Below are positions 47,575 through 59,300 of a stretch of DNA of 64,000 bases, piece after piece. The translations under genes were made by a program, and so were the position numbers. Source of the stretch: Symsagittifera roscoffensis (lineage: Eukaryota > Xenacoelomorpha > Acoela > Convolutidae); contig NC_087069.1 of the NCBI RefSeq assembly GCF_963678635.1, forward strand, positions 28,262,303 to 28,326,302, given 5' to 3'. The notes under the pieces were generated by a model that did no database searches, had not been told where the DNA came from, and was given only the letters and a program-made list of their open reading frames with translations. Numbering within the stretch: position 1 is the stretch's first letter; each line of letters begins with the position of its first letter.

Positions 47575-48101
47575 TCTTTATTTTGGTCAAACAGAGGTGT
47601 CCGGACTGTTAGGCGCGACCCTGGGGTGTGCTGTTTTAGACAGTGCATGCTCGGTCACTGTTTGCGGAGAAGCATAGTTGACTTGCTATCTAGACGCCCT
47701 TTCGAAAGTTGAAAGATCCAAAGTTGTTGAAAAAGACACAGAAAGTACTCAAGTTTGGAAGCGGAAACAGATTGAAGTCTGCCAAACAAGTAATAATTCC
47801 TTATGAGATATCAGGAAAACGATGCAAAGTGGCTACTGAAGTCGTCGATTCAGACTTACCGCTTCTGCTGGGGAAACCCTCGCTAAAACGGGCTGGAGTG
47901 ATCCTGGATCTTATAACTGATGAAGCCGTTATTTTTGGAGTTGTAACTCAATTACGGATCTCGAGGTCTGTGCATTATTTCATACCCTTGTTGCCGTCTG
48001 TATACGAAGCAGAAGTGTTAGAAGATGTGCTGATCAATATTTCAACGGAAACCTCAAAACAGACGGAAAAACTCGCTAACAAACTTCACAGACAATTTTG
48101 A
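47575..48101 (+). pseudogene. copia protease remnant
   Basis: Carries the retroviral-type aspartic protease motif as LDSACSVTVCG. TAG at 47,676 interrupts where a Trp is usual in this family, and there is a frame change before LKFGSGNRLKSAKQVIIPYE. The later LLLGKPSLKRAGVILDLITD matches the second conserved protease segment of animal copia elements. Ends at TGA 48,099 at the junction with integrase. Confidence 0.8.
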
Positions 48102-49095
48102 CACCCATCCGCTGCGAAACTGAAGGAATTATTGAAAAATGCTGGATTGAATGACGATATTTTGATGAAGACGATCGACAACGTATCTACACAATGTGAC
48201 GTGTGTCAGCGTTTCAAGAGGACTCCATCCAAGCCATTTGTTTCAATGCCCATGGCGCAGGACTTCAACAACGCGGTAGCTATGGACCTAAAAATCTGGG
48301 ATTTCAAAGGAGGAGTCTATATTTAATATCTCATAGATGTGGCGACAAGATATACTAAAGCTAGAATTATACACTCTAAATCGCAAGACACGATTATAGA
48401 GAACGTCGTCACAATGTGGATTGCAGAAGGACCAGGTGCTCCACGAAAGTTCCTTAGCGATAACGGAGGAGAGTTTGCCAATGAGTTTTATTAGAAATGT
48501 GCGAGAATTTCAACACTCGTGAGTGCAAAACCGCTGCCGAATCACCCTGGAGTAACGGCTTATGCAAAAGAAATCACGCGGTCGTAGATGAAATGGTCAG
48601 AAAAATGGTAGAGGATAACCCGGATAGCCCATTACAACTTGCTCTTGCATGGGCATGTCACGCCAAATATTGGCTACAGATGACAAGTGGGTACAGTCCG
48701 TTCCAACTGGTCTTTTGTAGAAACCCAGAATTCCTCAGATAATTGATGACCGCCCGCCGGCATTAAAGTGAATGACACAAAGCGAAATTCTTGCAAGACA
48801 CGTTAATTTGCTGCATTGCAGCCGGAAAGCGTTTGTGGAAACCGAAGCATCCGCAAAAATCAGACTAGCATTAAAAAGAAGGATTCGTTGTAAGGGTGAA
48901 GATTGTGGAGCAGGGCATATAGTTTATTACAAAAGAAACAAGGATGGCCGTTGGAAAGGTCCCGCAAAAGTCTTAGCACGAAATGGGCAAATTTTACACC
49001 TTGGACATGGAAATACAACAATCAAAACCCATGAATCTCGTGTTGTTCGCAAAGACGAGGAGTTAATTGCTGATTCCAACAAAGAAAATGGGTAA
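48084..49095 (+). pseudogene. copia integrase remnant, catalytic Glu changed
   Basis: The N-terminal zinc finger reads LHRQF-HPSAAKL and CDVCQRFKR. The catalytic core keeps the first Asp (VAMDLKIW) and the second (FLSDNGGEF, codon 48,459-48,461). At the third position, 35 residues later, LCKRNH has Lys (codon 48,566-48,568) where the family has Glu. Then come a frame change and SEILARHVNLLHCSRKAF, and the C-terminal IVYYKRNKDGRWKGPAKVL domain. Stops at 48,324, 48,482, 48,771 and 49,093. Non-functional. Confidence 0.85.
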
Positions 49096-49164
49096 GTTGA
49101 ACACAGCAATAGCCCTGAGACGACTGAACAAGTAGCAGAGAGTAGCTCCGATGATGATTCGACT

Positions 49165-50411
49165 GTGGAGAATACACATTTGCCAACTACAGAACAAACC
49201 CATCGGCAGGACGATATTCCAAAAATCCGCAGTTACGTCAAATACAGACAATTAGGAGATACAGATTGGAAAGCCGCGAAAATTGTGAGTCAAGCAGGTA
49301 AATCGAGTGTCAAACACAAGTCCTGGTTGAATGTCCAGAATTTGAACTCAGAGACGGTTGCAGTAGACTGGAAAGAGACCGTTGATGAGTGGAAATATGC
49401 TGATTCAAATGAACGGCAGGACATAGAAACGAGTAATGTGACCTCTTACACATTAACAGAACCAAGTTTCACAGCCAAATTGAAAGAGCTTGAAAACTGG
49501 AAGAATTTCGATGCTTATGAAGCGGTTCGCGACTCAGGACAGGAGTTAATTACAGTTCACTGGGTCGTTAACGAAAAATCAAAGGATTCAGGACCGGTTT
49601 GGAAAGCCATGTTGGTTGAACGCGGTTTCCAAGAAAAAGAAAAATGCAGATCCGATTCCCCAACCACTGGAAAAGACGCCATTCGTGTGCTTATAGGACT
49701 CAGTGTGGCTAACAATTGGAAATGTCATTGTCTGGATGTGAAATCTGCCTTTCAACAAGGTCAAACCATCAACCGGGACGTAAATTTGTTACCTACAGAA
49801 GAAGCGAACCAAGACGGTTTCTTGTGGAAATTGAAGAAAGTGGCATACGGACTTCAAGAAACTGGTATCTTACCATAAAATCGCTACTTTGTAACTTGGG
49901 TTGCGCCATGACCACTTGTGATCCGGCAGTGTTCTTCCTGCGTGAAGAAAGCAAACTATTGGGTTTGTTGGTTGTTCACGTGGACAATGCCATTTGGTGT
50001 GGGAGCGAAGAGTTTGAAAGGAAAATTATTCAATCAGTGAGATCCACATATAAAATTGGCAAGGACAGCTTCAAATATCTGGGTATTGACCTTTGTTGTT
50101 CAGAGGAACTCATTAAATTGAGCCAGGAAATCTATATGGGCGATTTGAAAACCATACCGGTTCAGCCTGACAGTGCACGACAGAAGACCGAACCTCTTAA
50201 CAAGCACGAAACGAAGCAGTTAAGATGCATAACTGGACAATTCAACTGGTTGAGTTCCACAACTAGACCGAACGTTGCTTACTCGGTCCTAGAACTGAGT
50301 GCTTCGCTGAAATCGCCACGGGTACAGACACTGCTGTTGGCCAACAAGACGGTAAAAATGACAAAAGCCGATTTTTTCAAGCTGAAAATACCACAACTGG
50401 CAGGGGAATAG
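49165..50411 (+). pseudogene. copia reverse transcriptase remnant, VDD changed to VDN
   Basis: The linker SYVKYRQLGDTDWKAAKIVS is followed by the copia RT: ERGFQEKEKC, CLDVKSAFQQG (first catalytic Asp) and WKLKKVAYGLQE. A frame change near 49,855 leads to SRNWYLTIKSLLCNLGC, DPAVFFL and VVHVDNAIWCG. The catalytic pair reads VDN instead of VDD, with the Asn codon at 49,986-49,988. It continues through KYLGIDL and QFNWLSSTTRPNVAYSVLEL to TAG 50,409. Confidence 0.88.
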
Positions 50412-50669
50412 AGAATTGTGGTCTACAGCGACGTGTCTCATGGAAATCTGCCAGATGGGTATTCAAGTTCACTTGGTTTTATTATAGTCCTTGCTGAGTT
50501 ATCCGGAAATCCGTTCCGATTGCATGGCAATCTGGAAAAATTCACCGTGTTAGTTGAGGCCGTGGACCTAGGAAATCAAAAAAGCTTCGTCTTTGAAAGC
50601 AAGTTATTCAGATCCAAACTAAAGTCATCCGCCTCACTACATAAAAACAATTCATTTGTCGAAACTTAA
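50412..50669 (+). pseudogene. copia RNase H remnant, truncated
   Basis: Same frame as the RT after the TAG. VVYSDVSHGNLPDGYSSSLG carries the first RNase H Asp. The rest (GFIIVLAE, VEAVDLGNQKSFVF) is recognisable but ends before the last catalytic segment and before any LTR. The 3' part of the element is missing. Confidence 0.75.
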
Positions 50670-50882
50670 TTGAATTGAAATATGTTCCCTATCTACATCT
50701 ATATCTTACTAATGAAAGGGAAGCTTTCCCAAAAGCATTCAAGTTACCGACAACTAATTAAAGAAACATCGTACCGAAAAAAAATCATTCTTGATAAACA
50801 CTGTTCAACTGCTTTGGATAGATCATTTTTCAACCTCACGTCAAGGAACAATTTACGGATATTTAACACCAACTTGCAAAGC

Positions 50883-50945
50883 TCAACAGAAGCGCAGCGG
50901 AATTTTGCACCATAGAAGCGGAGCGGAGCTTCTTTATGCAGATAA
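50883..50945 (+). repeat. hairpin-family repeat, doubled left block
   Basis: Two adjacent variants, 'cagaagcgcagcggaatttt' and 'agaagcggagcggagcttct', just downstream of the copia remnant. More diverged than the other copies. Confidence 0.45.
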
Positions 50946-51147
50946 AGAAGCCGACAAAATTTTTTAAAGGGATTATTTCCCGTTTGAAAACAAAATATAG
51001 CCTGTCCGACATATTTGAACCCAAGACAATTGCCGTCCCATGCTGGTTGTTATCTCCAATTGTGCCAGAGGCACAAAAAAATCATTATGAACTGAACCTT
51101 CATGAACCTATGAACTGAAATTCACTATTTCTATTTTTGACTTTTCT

Positions 51148-51240
51148 CTAGTACCCGATTGCAATACCCTTGCTCGTCGCAGAAGTAAGAGCAAATCAAA
51201 CACAGGCAAAGCTGAGCTTCACATCACTTGCAATACAGCA
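51148..51240 (+). repeat. array-type motif joined to a hairpin-family repeat
   Basis: 'ctagtacccgattgcaatac' followed by 'ccttgctcgtcgc' is a diverged copy of the motif found in every 1.26-kb unit at 53.4-60.3 kb. Twenty bases later comes a hairpin-family left block ('cacaggcaaagctgagcttc'). Confidence 0.6.
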
Positions 51241-51737
51241 AGTTTAGGTTTAAAATGCATGAAGCTCAAGAACTAGGAAATAGGACTTCGAAAGATGTTA
51301 CCCTTGAAAAAAATACTATGTAACAAGAAAAGCGAGAAAGAAAAACGAAAAATAAGTTGATTTTATGTTAAGTTCCCCTCGCCCTCAAAATACACACACG
51401 CACACAGAAAACGTTTTGCTCAACAAACGGAGCAAAATGATGCCACTAAGACAATATTAGGCCAAAACCTTCAAGCCCATAAAAATAAAATGCACCAAAT
51501 GGTTGACTGAATTAGAATTTATAATCACCAAGCGGTAGCAAAGCCGAAAAATACCTGAACAGAAAACCTTCATGCCGAAACAAATTCTAAACTAAATCAA
51601 AAAATTTATCTTCACCTCAGAACACACACGCTCACTGAATCTTTTTGGTCATCATACAACGCAATAACAGGCTATTAAGTCGATATGAAATATGAAACAA
51701 TCCGAAACCTATTAAGCCGAGGGAAAAAATAAAATTT

Positions 51738-51985
51738 TAACACAGAGGTGAAGCGGAGCTTTGCATCAAACACGATACAATACAAATTTGAAACAGAAAT
51801 CGAAAAAAATGAAAAATAATTAGGTCTTCCAAAAATTAATTTTTCGTTAGTCTGGATAGTAGTTCGTTTTAGGGCAATGATGTCAGACATTTGAATATTA
51901 AATTAGCAAAACAACAAAACGTACGAAGAGGAAACAAAGCCGACAATCTATAAGCAGGCAAGTGTGGAGCCGAAAAAAAAATGAA
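51738..51985 (+). repeat. hairpin-family dispersed repeat, copy 2 (long form)
   Basis: Left block 'cacagaggtgaagcggagct' and, 200 bp on, right block 'gccgacaatctataagcag' followed by 'gccgaaaaaaaaatg'. Same architecture as 39,546-39,800. Confidence 0.65.
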
Positions 51986-52018
51986 ATAATACAACAAAAA
52001 AATTGATAAAAATAATCA

Positions 52019-52075
52019 ACATAGAGGCGAAGCTGAGCTTCGCACCACTTGCGATACAAAATAAAGCTCCATATC
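52019..52075 (+). repeat. hairpin-family repeat with perfect inverted repeat
   Basis: Contains GCGAAGC-TGA-GCTTCGC (52,027-52,043), a perfect 7-bp stem with a 3-base loop, then 'accacttgcgatacaaaa'. This is the best-preserved hairpin of the family; other copies have one or two mismatches in the stem. Confidence 0.7.
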
Positions 52076-52174
52076 AAAAAATAATGTGGCTCAAACTTGA
52101 AATAATTTTATTGAAAAAATCGTAGGCTAAAAATCAAGAAAAATTTTATTGCAAATAGTAAAAAAATCAATTAC

Positions 52175-52228
52175 CTTCATAACAAAGGATTTGGGCCTAA
52201 CCCTTCTCAATTTCTTGGGCTTATCCAT
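52175..52228 (-). CDS. candidate first coding exon, unrecognised
   Basis: An ATG in a strong initiation context (A at -3, G at +4) opens 18 basic codons, MDKPKKLRRVRPKSFVMK, ending exactly at a consensus donor AAG|GTAATT. The phase-0 exit is compatible with the 44,621-44,683 candidate exon on the same strand, which would put the copia remnant in its intron. The product is not recognised; the run is short and could be chance. Confidence 0.35.
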
Positions 52229-52609
52229 TCTGCGCTAATCCGTTTCTTTCTGATAATCAATACATGAAAACAATAAGAAAGCATTTCAATCAAAAAAAAT
52301 TGAGATAAAAAAGCCCAGATGTACTCGAAAACGGTTCTTTAAATCTTGCAATCAAACAATCTGCATATCAAACAAGAACAGTCGAGGGGTGAAAGGCCGT
52401 ATCCGCTAATTGCTATAGTATAAAACCAGAAATAAAAAAAACGGAAAACAAAATTTCAAAAACATGAAAGTAAAATTAAAAACATGAAGCAAAAATTACA
52501 AACATTTGCCTCAGAAAAAGAACCCAATTACCTCAAGAATTATCAAACATAGCCAACTGACAATTGAAAATGAGTAATGAACGCAAGGAAAAATACTTGT
52601 ATTTCGAAG

Positions 52610-52990
52610 AAAAAAATAGATGGCCTTGAAGCTCTTTGAATTTGTAAATCAATTTATGATGGACACTTTTTTGTTAAAATTAACCCAATTTGAGAAAACT
52701 GGATCAGAATGCAAAACTTTAATTTCGCGGGGAAATCTGATAATTAATTTCCTTTTTCGAAATTAGAAGTCCATCATGTTTTTCGTGACCTTTAGACTTT
52801 TGCTTTTCGATAGTGGAGTTTACCTTCCTTTAAAAAATGGAAAGTCGTTAGACTTAAAAGGAAATCACAATACAAACCGCGAAAAATCAAAACTGAGCGT
52901 GAACAAGTTTTAAGACTTTGTCCTGGTAAAAATCAGCAAGACCTATTGAAAAACTCACTACGTTCATTACTCATGCTTATGTAAATTATT
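52610..52990. repeat. ancient dispersed repeat, third copy, merging into array-type sequence
   Basis: Shares ordered words with 34,540-35,110. At 52,930-52,980 it contains 'aaatcagcaagacctatt' and 'actacgttcatt', a diverged version of a stretch found in each 1.26-kb unit. The non-unit sequence next to the array is therefore itself related to it. Confidence 0.4.
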
Positions 52991-53381
52991 CGCAACGGTA
53001 AAGGAAGTAGATCACAACAAACAAAAAAAAACGCCAACGAAGGAAATAAAAAAGCCACCAACAAAAAAAATTTCAGAAACAAACTCCTGGATCTCGTGCA
53101 GAACTAGCCACCACATTCCTTTGCAGACAAAACAGTCGAGTCAATCTTGTGGAAAAAATCAGGAAATTTATCATTTTTTCTTGATTTATTGAAACAATAC
53201 GTCATCAACAACCATCAACTGTAATCGATTTCAAGCACTTTTAGAAAAAAAATCAGAAAACATGCATCCTAAAATACTGAAATTTTTTGCAAAGAAATTC
53301 AAGAAAAATTCAAATAAAAAATTATTTATAACAGAAAAATTTGGCGCCTATAAAAACAAGAAAACCATAAAAAATAGGTTT

Positions 53382-56300
53382 GCAACAGATTTGCAACAGA
53401 GAGGACAAAGAGGTGAATGCGTTCAGGAGTAAGTCATGTTAACAAAGTTATTTACGGAAAAATAAAGTCTAGTACCTGATTGTTACTCCTGCTAAAAATC
53501 TAGTACCTGATTGCGTTCAGGAGTAAGTTATGTGAACAAAGTTATTTACGGAGAATTAAAGTCTAGTACCTGATTGCATTACCCCTGCCAATTCTACACT
53601 AGTGAAAACAAACTAATCAAAAGTGTACCTATAGAACTACATGGCGTGAGTTCCATTTTCAAAAGGTTTGTATAAATTACCGATTTATTTTACCGATATT
53701 TTTAAGGTTATATTAATTTTAACTTAGGAACATAATTATTTTTATTTGTGCTGATTTAAGTTCAGTAGTTATCTGTAGTTTATTTTAACTGTAGTTCTTG
53801 CAGAACAAAATTGATTTCTTCAACGACCAAAACGTAAAGTAAAGAAATAATGGACTTGATGAGGATCATTTTTGAAGCCAACTTGACAGACAACAAACCA
53901 TGTACTTGGAAATACTTGTGCTTGTGTGAAAACTATCATGCCATCCCAACGTCAGAAACTGGGATCTTATCCCTGTGACAAGATCACAAAATCTTTATAA
54001 TAATAATAAAAAATCAAAATCTATCAAACAATTACAGAATTAATTACTCGTCAAGTAGGCCGACAAAAATTGGGTCGAAATCAAGAAAACCGACCAAAAA
54101 ACCAACCCAAATCTAAAAACTTTCCAGTTGTAAAACAATTATCAATTCAGTCGTTGAATTCAGCTGTTTAATTACAGCAGTTAGACGTGCAAGTTGGGTA
54201 GCAAAGTTGGGTAGAAATCATTTGGAGATGACCACAAATTTCAGTCATCCTGTGGACAAAGTTGTTTACGGGAAAAGTCTAGTACCCGATTGTAACACCC
54301 TTGCTTATCGCAAAGGTAATAAAAATGGAAAATTAAATTTAATAAAACCTTAAAAAAACAAAATATTTAGACCAAGTAGGAACGATACTGGAAATTCTAA
54401 AGCTTTAAAAATAAAGTAAGTAAGAAAAGCAAGTAAGATTTGTAACAAAAGTTGTTTACGGGAAAGGAGTCTAGTTCCCGATTGATTCAAGTGTTACAAA
54501 TAGAGTTGGCTAAATTACAACCAGCAAAAAAATCAGCAAGACCTATATTTTCTATACGTTCATTGAAAACAAATTTCCAAAAGGCAGGGAAGCAAAATAC
54601 TACCAAAGTTAAAAACATGCTCAATATTTGCAACAGACGACTAGGATTTGCAACAGAGAGGACAAAGAGTTGAATGCGTTCAGGAGTAAGTCATGGGAAC
54701 AAAGTTATTTACGGAAAAATAAAGTCTAGTACCTGATTGTTACTCCTGCTAAAAATCTAGTACCTGATTGCGTTCAGGAGTAAGTTATGTGAGCAAAGTT
54801 ATTTACGGAGAATTAAAGTCTAGTACCTGATTGCATTACCCCTGCCAATTCTACACTAGTGAAAACAAACTAATCAAAAGTGTACCTATAGAACTACATG
54901 GCGTGAGTTCCATTTTCAAAAGGTTTGTATAAATTACCGATTTATTTTACCGATATTTTTAAGGTTATATTAATTTTAACTTAGTAACATAATTATTTTT
55001 ATTTGTGCTGATTTAAGTTCAGTAGTTGTCTGTAGTTTATTTCAACTGTAGTTCTTGCAGAACAAAATTGATTTCTTCAACGACCAAAACGTAAAGTAAA
55101 GAAATAATGGACTTGATGAGGATCATTTTTGAAGCCAACTTGACAGAAAACAAACCATGTACTTGAAAACACTTGTGCTTGTGTGAAAACTATCATGCCA
55201 TCCCAACGTCAGAAACTGGGATCTTATCCCTGTGACAAGATCACAAAATCTTTATAATAATAATAAAAATAATCAAAATCTATCAAACAATTACAGAATT
55301 AATTACTCGTCAAGTAGGCCGACAAAAATTGGGTCGAAATCAAGAAAACCGACCAAAAAACCAACCCAAATCTAAAAAACTTTTCAGTTGTAAAACAATT
55401 ATCAATTCAGTCGTTGAATTCAGCTGTTTAATTACAGCAGTTAGACGTGCAAGTTGGGTAGCAAAGTTGGGTAGAAATCATTTGGAGATGACCACAAATT
55501 TCAGTCATCCTGTGGACAAAGTTGTTTACGGGAAAAGTCTAGTACCCGATTGTAACACCCTTGCTTATCGCAAAGGTAATAAAAATGAAAAATTAAATTT
55601 AATAATACCTTAAAAAACAAAATATTTAGACCAAGTAGGAACGATACTGGAAATTCTTAAGCTTTAAAAATAAAGTAAGTAAGAAAAGCAAGTAAAATTT
55701 GTAACAAAAGTTGTTAACGGGAAAAAAGTCTAGTTCCCGATTGACTCAAGTGTTACAAATAGTTGGCTAAATTACAACCAGCAAAAAAAAATCAGCAAGA
55801 CCTATAATTTCTATACGTTCATTGAAAACAAATTGACAAAAGGCAGGGAAGCAAATTACTACCATGGTTCAAAACATGCACAATATTTGCAACAGAGGAC
55901 TAGGATTTGCAACAGAGAGGACAAAGAGGTGAATGCGTTCACGAGTAAGTCATGTGAACAAAGTTATTTACGGAAAAATAAAGTCTAGTACCTGATTGTT
56001 ACTCCTGCTAAAAATCTAGTACCTGATTGCGTTCAGGAGTAAGTTATGTGAACAAAGTTATTTACGGAGAATTAAAGTCTAGTACCTGATTGCATTACCC
56101 CTGCCAATTCTACACTAGTGAAAACAAACTAATCAAAAGTGTACCTATAGAACTACATGGCGTGAGTTCCATTTTCAAAAGGTTTGTATAAATTACCGAT
56201 TTATTTTACCGATATTTTTAAGGTTATATTAATTTTAACTTAGGAACATAATTATTTTTATTTGTGCTGATTTAAGTTCAGTAGTTGTCTGTAGTTTATT

Positions 56301-59300
56301 TCAACTGTAGTTCTTGCAGAACAAAATTGATTTCTTCAACGACCAAAACGTAAAGTAAAGAAATAATGGACTTGATGAGGATCATTTTTGAAGCCAACTT
56401 GACAGAAAACAAACCATGTACTTGAAAATACTTGTGCTTGTGTGAAAACTATCATGCCATCCCAACGTCAGAAACTGGGATCTTATCCCTGTGACAAGAT
56501 CACAAAATCTTTATAATAATAATAAAAATAATCAAAATCTATCAAACAATTACAGAATTAATTACTCGTCAAGTAGGCCGACAAAAATTGGGTCGAAATC
56601 AAGAAAACCGACCAAAAAACCAACCCAAATCTAAAAAACTTTTCAGTTGTAAAACAATTATCAATTCAGTCGTTGAATTCAGCTGTTTAATTACAGCAGT
56701 TAGACGTGCAAGTTGGGTAGCAAAGTTGGGTAGAAATCATTTGGAGATGACCACAAATTTCAGTCATCCTGTGGACAAAGTTGTTTACGGGAAAAGTCTA
56801 GTACCCGATTGTAACACCCTTGCTTAACGCAAAGGTAATAAAAATGAAAAATTAATTTTAATAATACCTTAAAAAACAAAATATTTAGACCAAGTAGGAA
56901 CGATACTGGAAATTCTTAAGCTTTAAAAATAAAGTAAGTAAGAAAAACAAGAAAAATTTGTAACAAAAGCTGTTTACGGGAAAGGAGTCTAGTTCCCGAT
57001 TGATTCAAGTGTTACAAATAGAGTTGGCTAAATTACAACCAGCAAAAAAATCAGCAAGACCTATATTTTCTATACGTTCATTGAAAACAAATTTCCAAAA
57101 GGCAGGGAAGCAAATTACTACCAAAGTTAAAAACATGCACAATATTTGCAACAGAGGACTAGGATTTGCAACAGAGGACTAGGATTTGCAACAGAGAGGA
57201 CAAAGAGGTGAATGCGTTCAGGAGTAAGTCATGTGAACAAAGTTATTTACGGAAAAATAAAGTCTAGTACCTGATTGTTACTCCTGCTAAAAATCTAGTA
57301 CCTGATTGCGTTCAGGAGTAAGTTATGTGAACAAAGTTATTTACGGAGAATTAAAGTCTAGTACCTGATTGCATTACCCCTGCCAATTCTACACTAGTGA
57401 AAACAAACTAATCAAAAGTGTACCTATAGAACTACATGGCGTGAGTTCCATTTTCAAAAGGTTTGTATAAATTACCGATTTATTTTACCGATATTTTTAA
57501 GGTTATATTAATTTTAACTTAGGAACATAATTATTTTCATTTGTGCTGATTTAAGTTCAGTAGTTATCTGTAGTTTATTTTAACTGTAGTTCTTGCAGAA
57601 CAAAATTGATTTCTTCAACGACCAAAACGTAAAGTAAAGAAATAATGGACTTGATGAGGATCATTTTTGAAGCCAACTTGACAGAAAACAAACCATGTAC
57701 TTGGAATTACTTGTGCTTGTGTGAAAACTATCATGCCATCCCAACGTCAGAAACTGGGATCTTATCCCTGTGACAAGATCACAAAATCTTTATAATAATA
57801 AAAATAATCAAAATCTATCAAACAACTACAGAATTAATTACTCGTCAAGTAGGCCGACAAATATTGGGTCGAAATCAAGAAAACCGACCAAAAAACCAAA
57901 ACAAATCTAAAAAACTTTTCAGTTGTAAAACATTTATCAATTCAGTCGTTGAATTCAGCTGTTTAATTACAGCAGTTAGACGTGCAAGTTGGGTAGCAAA
58001 GTTGGGTAGAAATCATTTGGAGATGACCACAAATTTCAGTCATCCTGTGGACAAAGTTGTTTACGGGAAAAGTCTAGTACCCGATTGTAACACCCTTGCT
58101 TATCGCAAAGGTAATAAAAATGAAAAATTAAATTTAATAATACCTTAAAAAACAAAATATTTAGACCAAGTAGGAACGATACTGGAAATTCTTAAGCTTT
58201 AAAAAAAAAAGTAAGTAAGAAAAGCAAGTAAAATTTGTAAAAAAGTTGTTTACGGGAAAAGAGTCTAGTTCCCGATTGATTCAAGTGTTACAAACAGAGT
58301 TGGCTAAATTACAACCAGCAAAAAAAAATCAGCAAGACCTATAATTTCTATACGTTCATTGAAAACAAATTGACAAAAGGCAGGGAAGCAAATTACTACC
58401 AAAGTTAAAAACATGCACAATATTTGCAACAGAGGACTAGGATTTGCAACAGAGAGGACAAAGAGGTGAATGCGTTCAGGAGTAAGTCATGTGAACAAAG
58501 TTATTTACGGAAAAATAAAGTCTAGTACCTGATTGTTACTCCTGCTAAAAATCTAGTACCTGATTGCGTTCAGGAGTAAGTTATGTGAACAAAGTTATTT
58601 ACGGAGAATTAAAGTCTAGTACCTGATTGCATTACCCCTGCCAATTCTACACTAGTGAAAACAAACTAATCAAAAGTGTACCTATAGAACTACATGGCGT
58701 GAGTTCCATTTTCAAAAGGTTTGTATAAATTACCGATTTATTTTACCGATATTTTTAAGGTTATATTAATTTTAACTTAGGAACATAATTATTTTTATTT
58801 GTGCTGATTTAAGTTCAGTAGTTGTCTGTAGTTTATTTCAACTGTAGTTCTTGCAGAACAAAATTGATTTCTTCAACGACCAAAACGTAAAGTAAAGAAA
58901 TAATGGACTTGATGAGGATCATTTTTGAAGCCAACTTGACAGAAAACAAACCATGTACTTGAAAATACTTGTGCTTGTGTGAAAACTATCATGCCATCCC
59001 AACGTCAGAAACTGGGATCTTATCCCTGTGACAAGATCACTAAATCTTTATAATAATAATAAAAATAATCAAAATCTATCAAATAATTACAGAATTAATT
59101 ACTCGTCAAGTAGGCCGACAAAAATTGGGTCGAAATCAAGAAAACCGACCAAAAAACCAACCCAAATCTAAAAAACTTTTCAGTTGTAAAACAATTATCA
59201 ATTCAGTCGTTGAATTCAGCTGTTTAATTACAGCAGTTAGACGTGCAAGTTGGGTAGAAATCATTTGGAGATGACCACAAGTTTCAGTCATCCTGTGGAC

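Larger units (their letters stand above)
46665..50670 (+). mobile_element. decayed Ty1/copia LTR retrotransposon
   Basis: Follows the copia order gag, protease, integrase, RT, RNase H. The C-terminal integrase and RT wording (SPWSNG, VVYYKR-like, DVKSAFQQG, VAYGLQE) resembles the animal copia lineages. The reading is broken about ten times by stops at 47,036, 47,676, 48,099, 48,324, 48,771, 49,093, 49,876 and 50,409 and by frame changes near 47,035, 47,200, 47,700, 48,490, 48,735 and 49,855. A primer-binding site is present directly before gag, so the 5' LTR should end at 46,664. I could not find its partner after RNase H, so the 3' end appears lost. The element is certainly inactive. Confidence 0.92.

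Noticed and set aside
53060-53200. Possible plus-strand exon after 'aaatttcag'
   Set aside because: Short open runs in two frames, no consistent donor, no recognisable peptide.
54452-54673. 60-73-codon basic frame recurring in the array
   Set aside because: Starts at a non-ATG codon, overlaps the repeated inner motif and is disrupted by indels in several units.
55329-55613. 94-codon open frame recurring in the 1.26-kb array
   Set aside because: It has no ATG start. It is broken in units 1 and 5 and shortened in unit 3. Its recurrence is explained by recent duplication of the whole unit.
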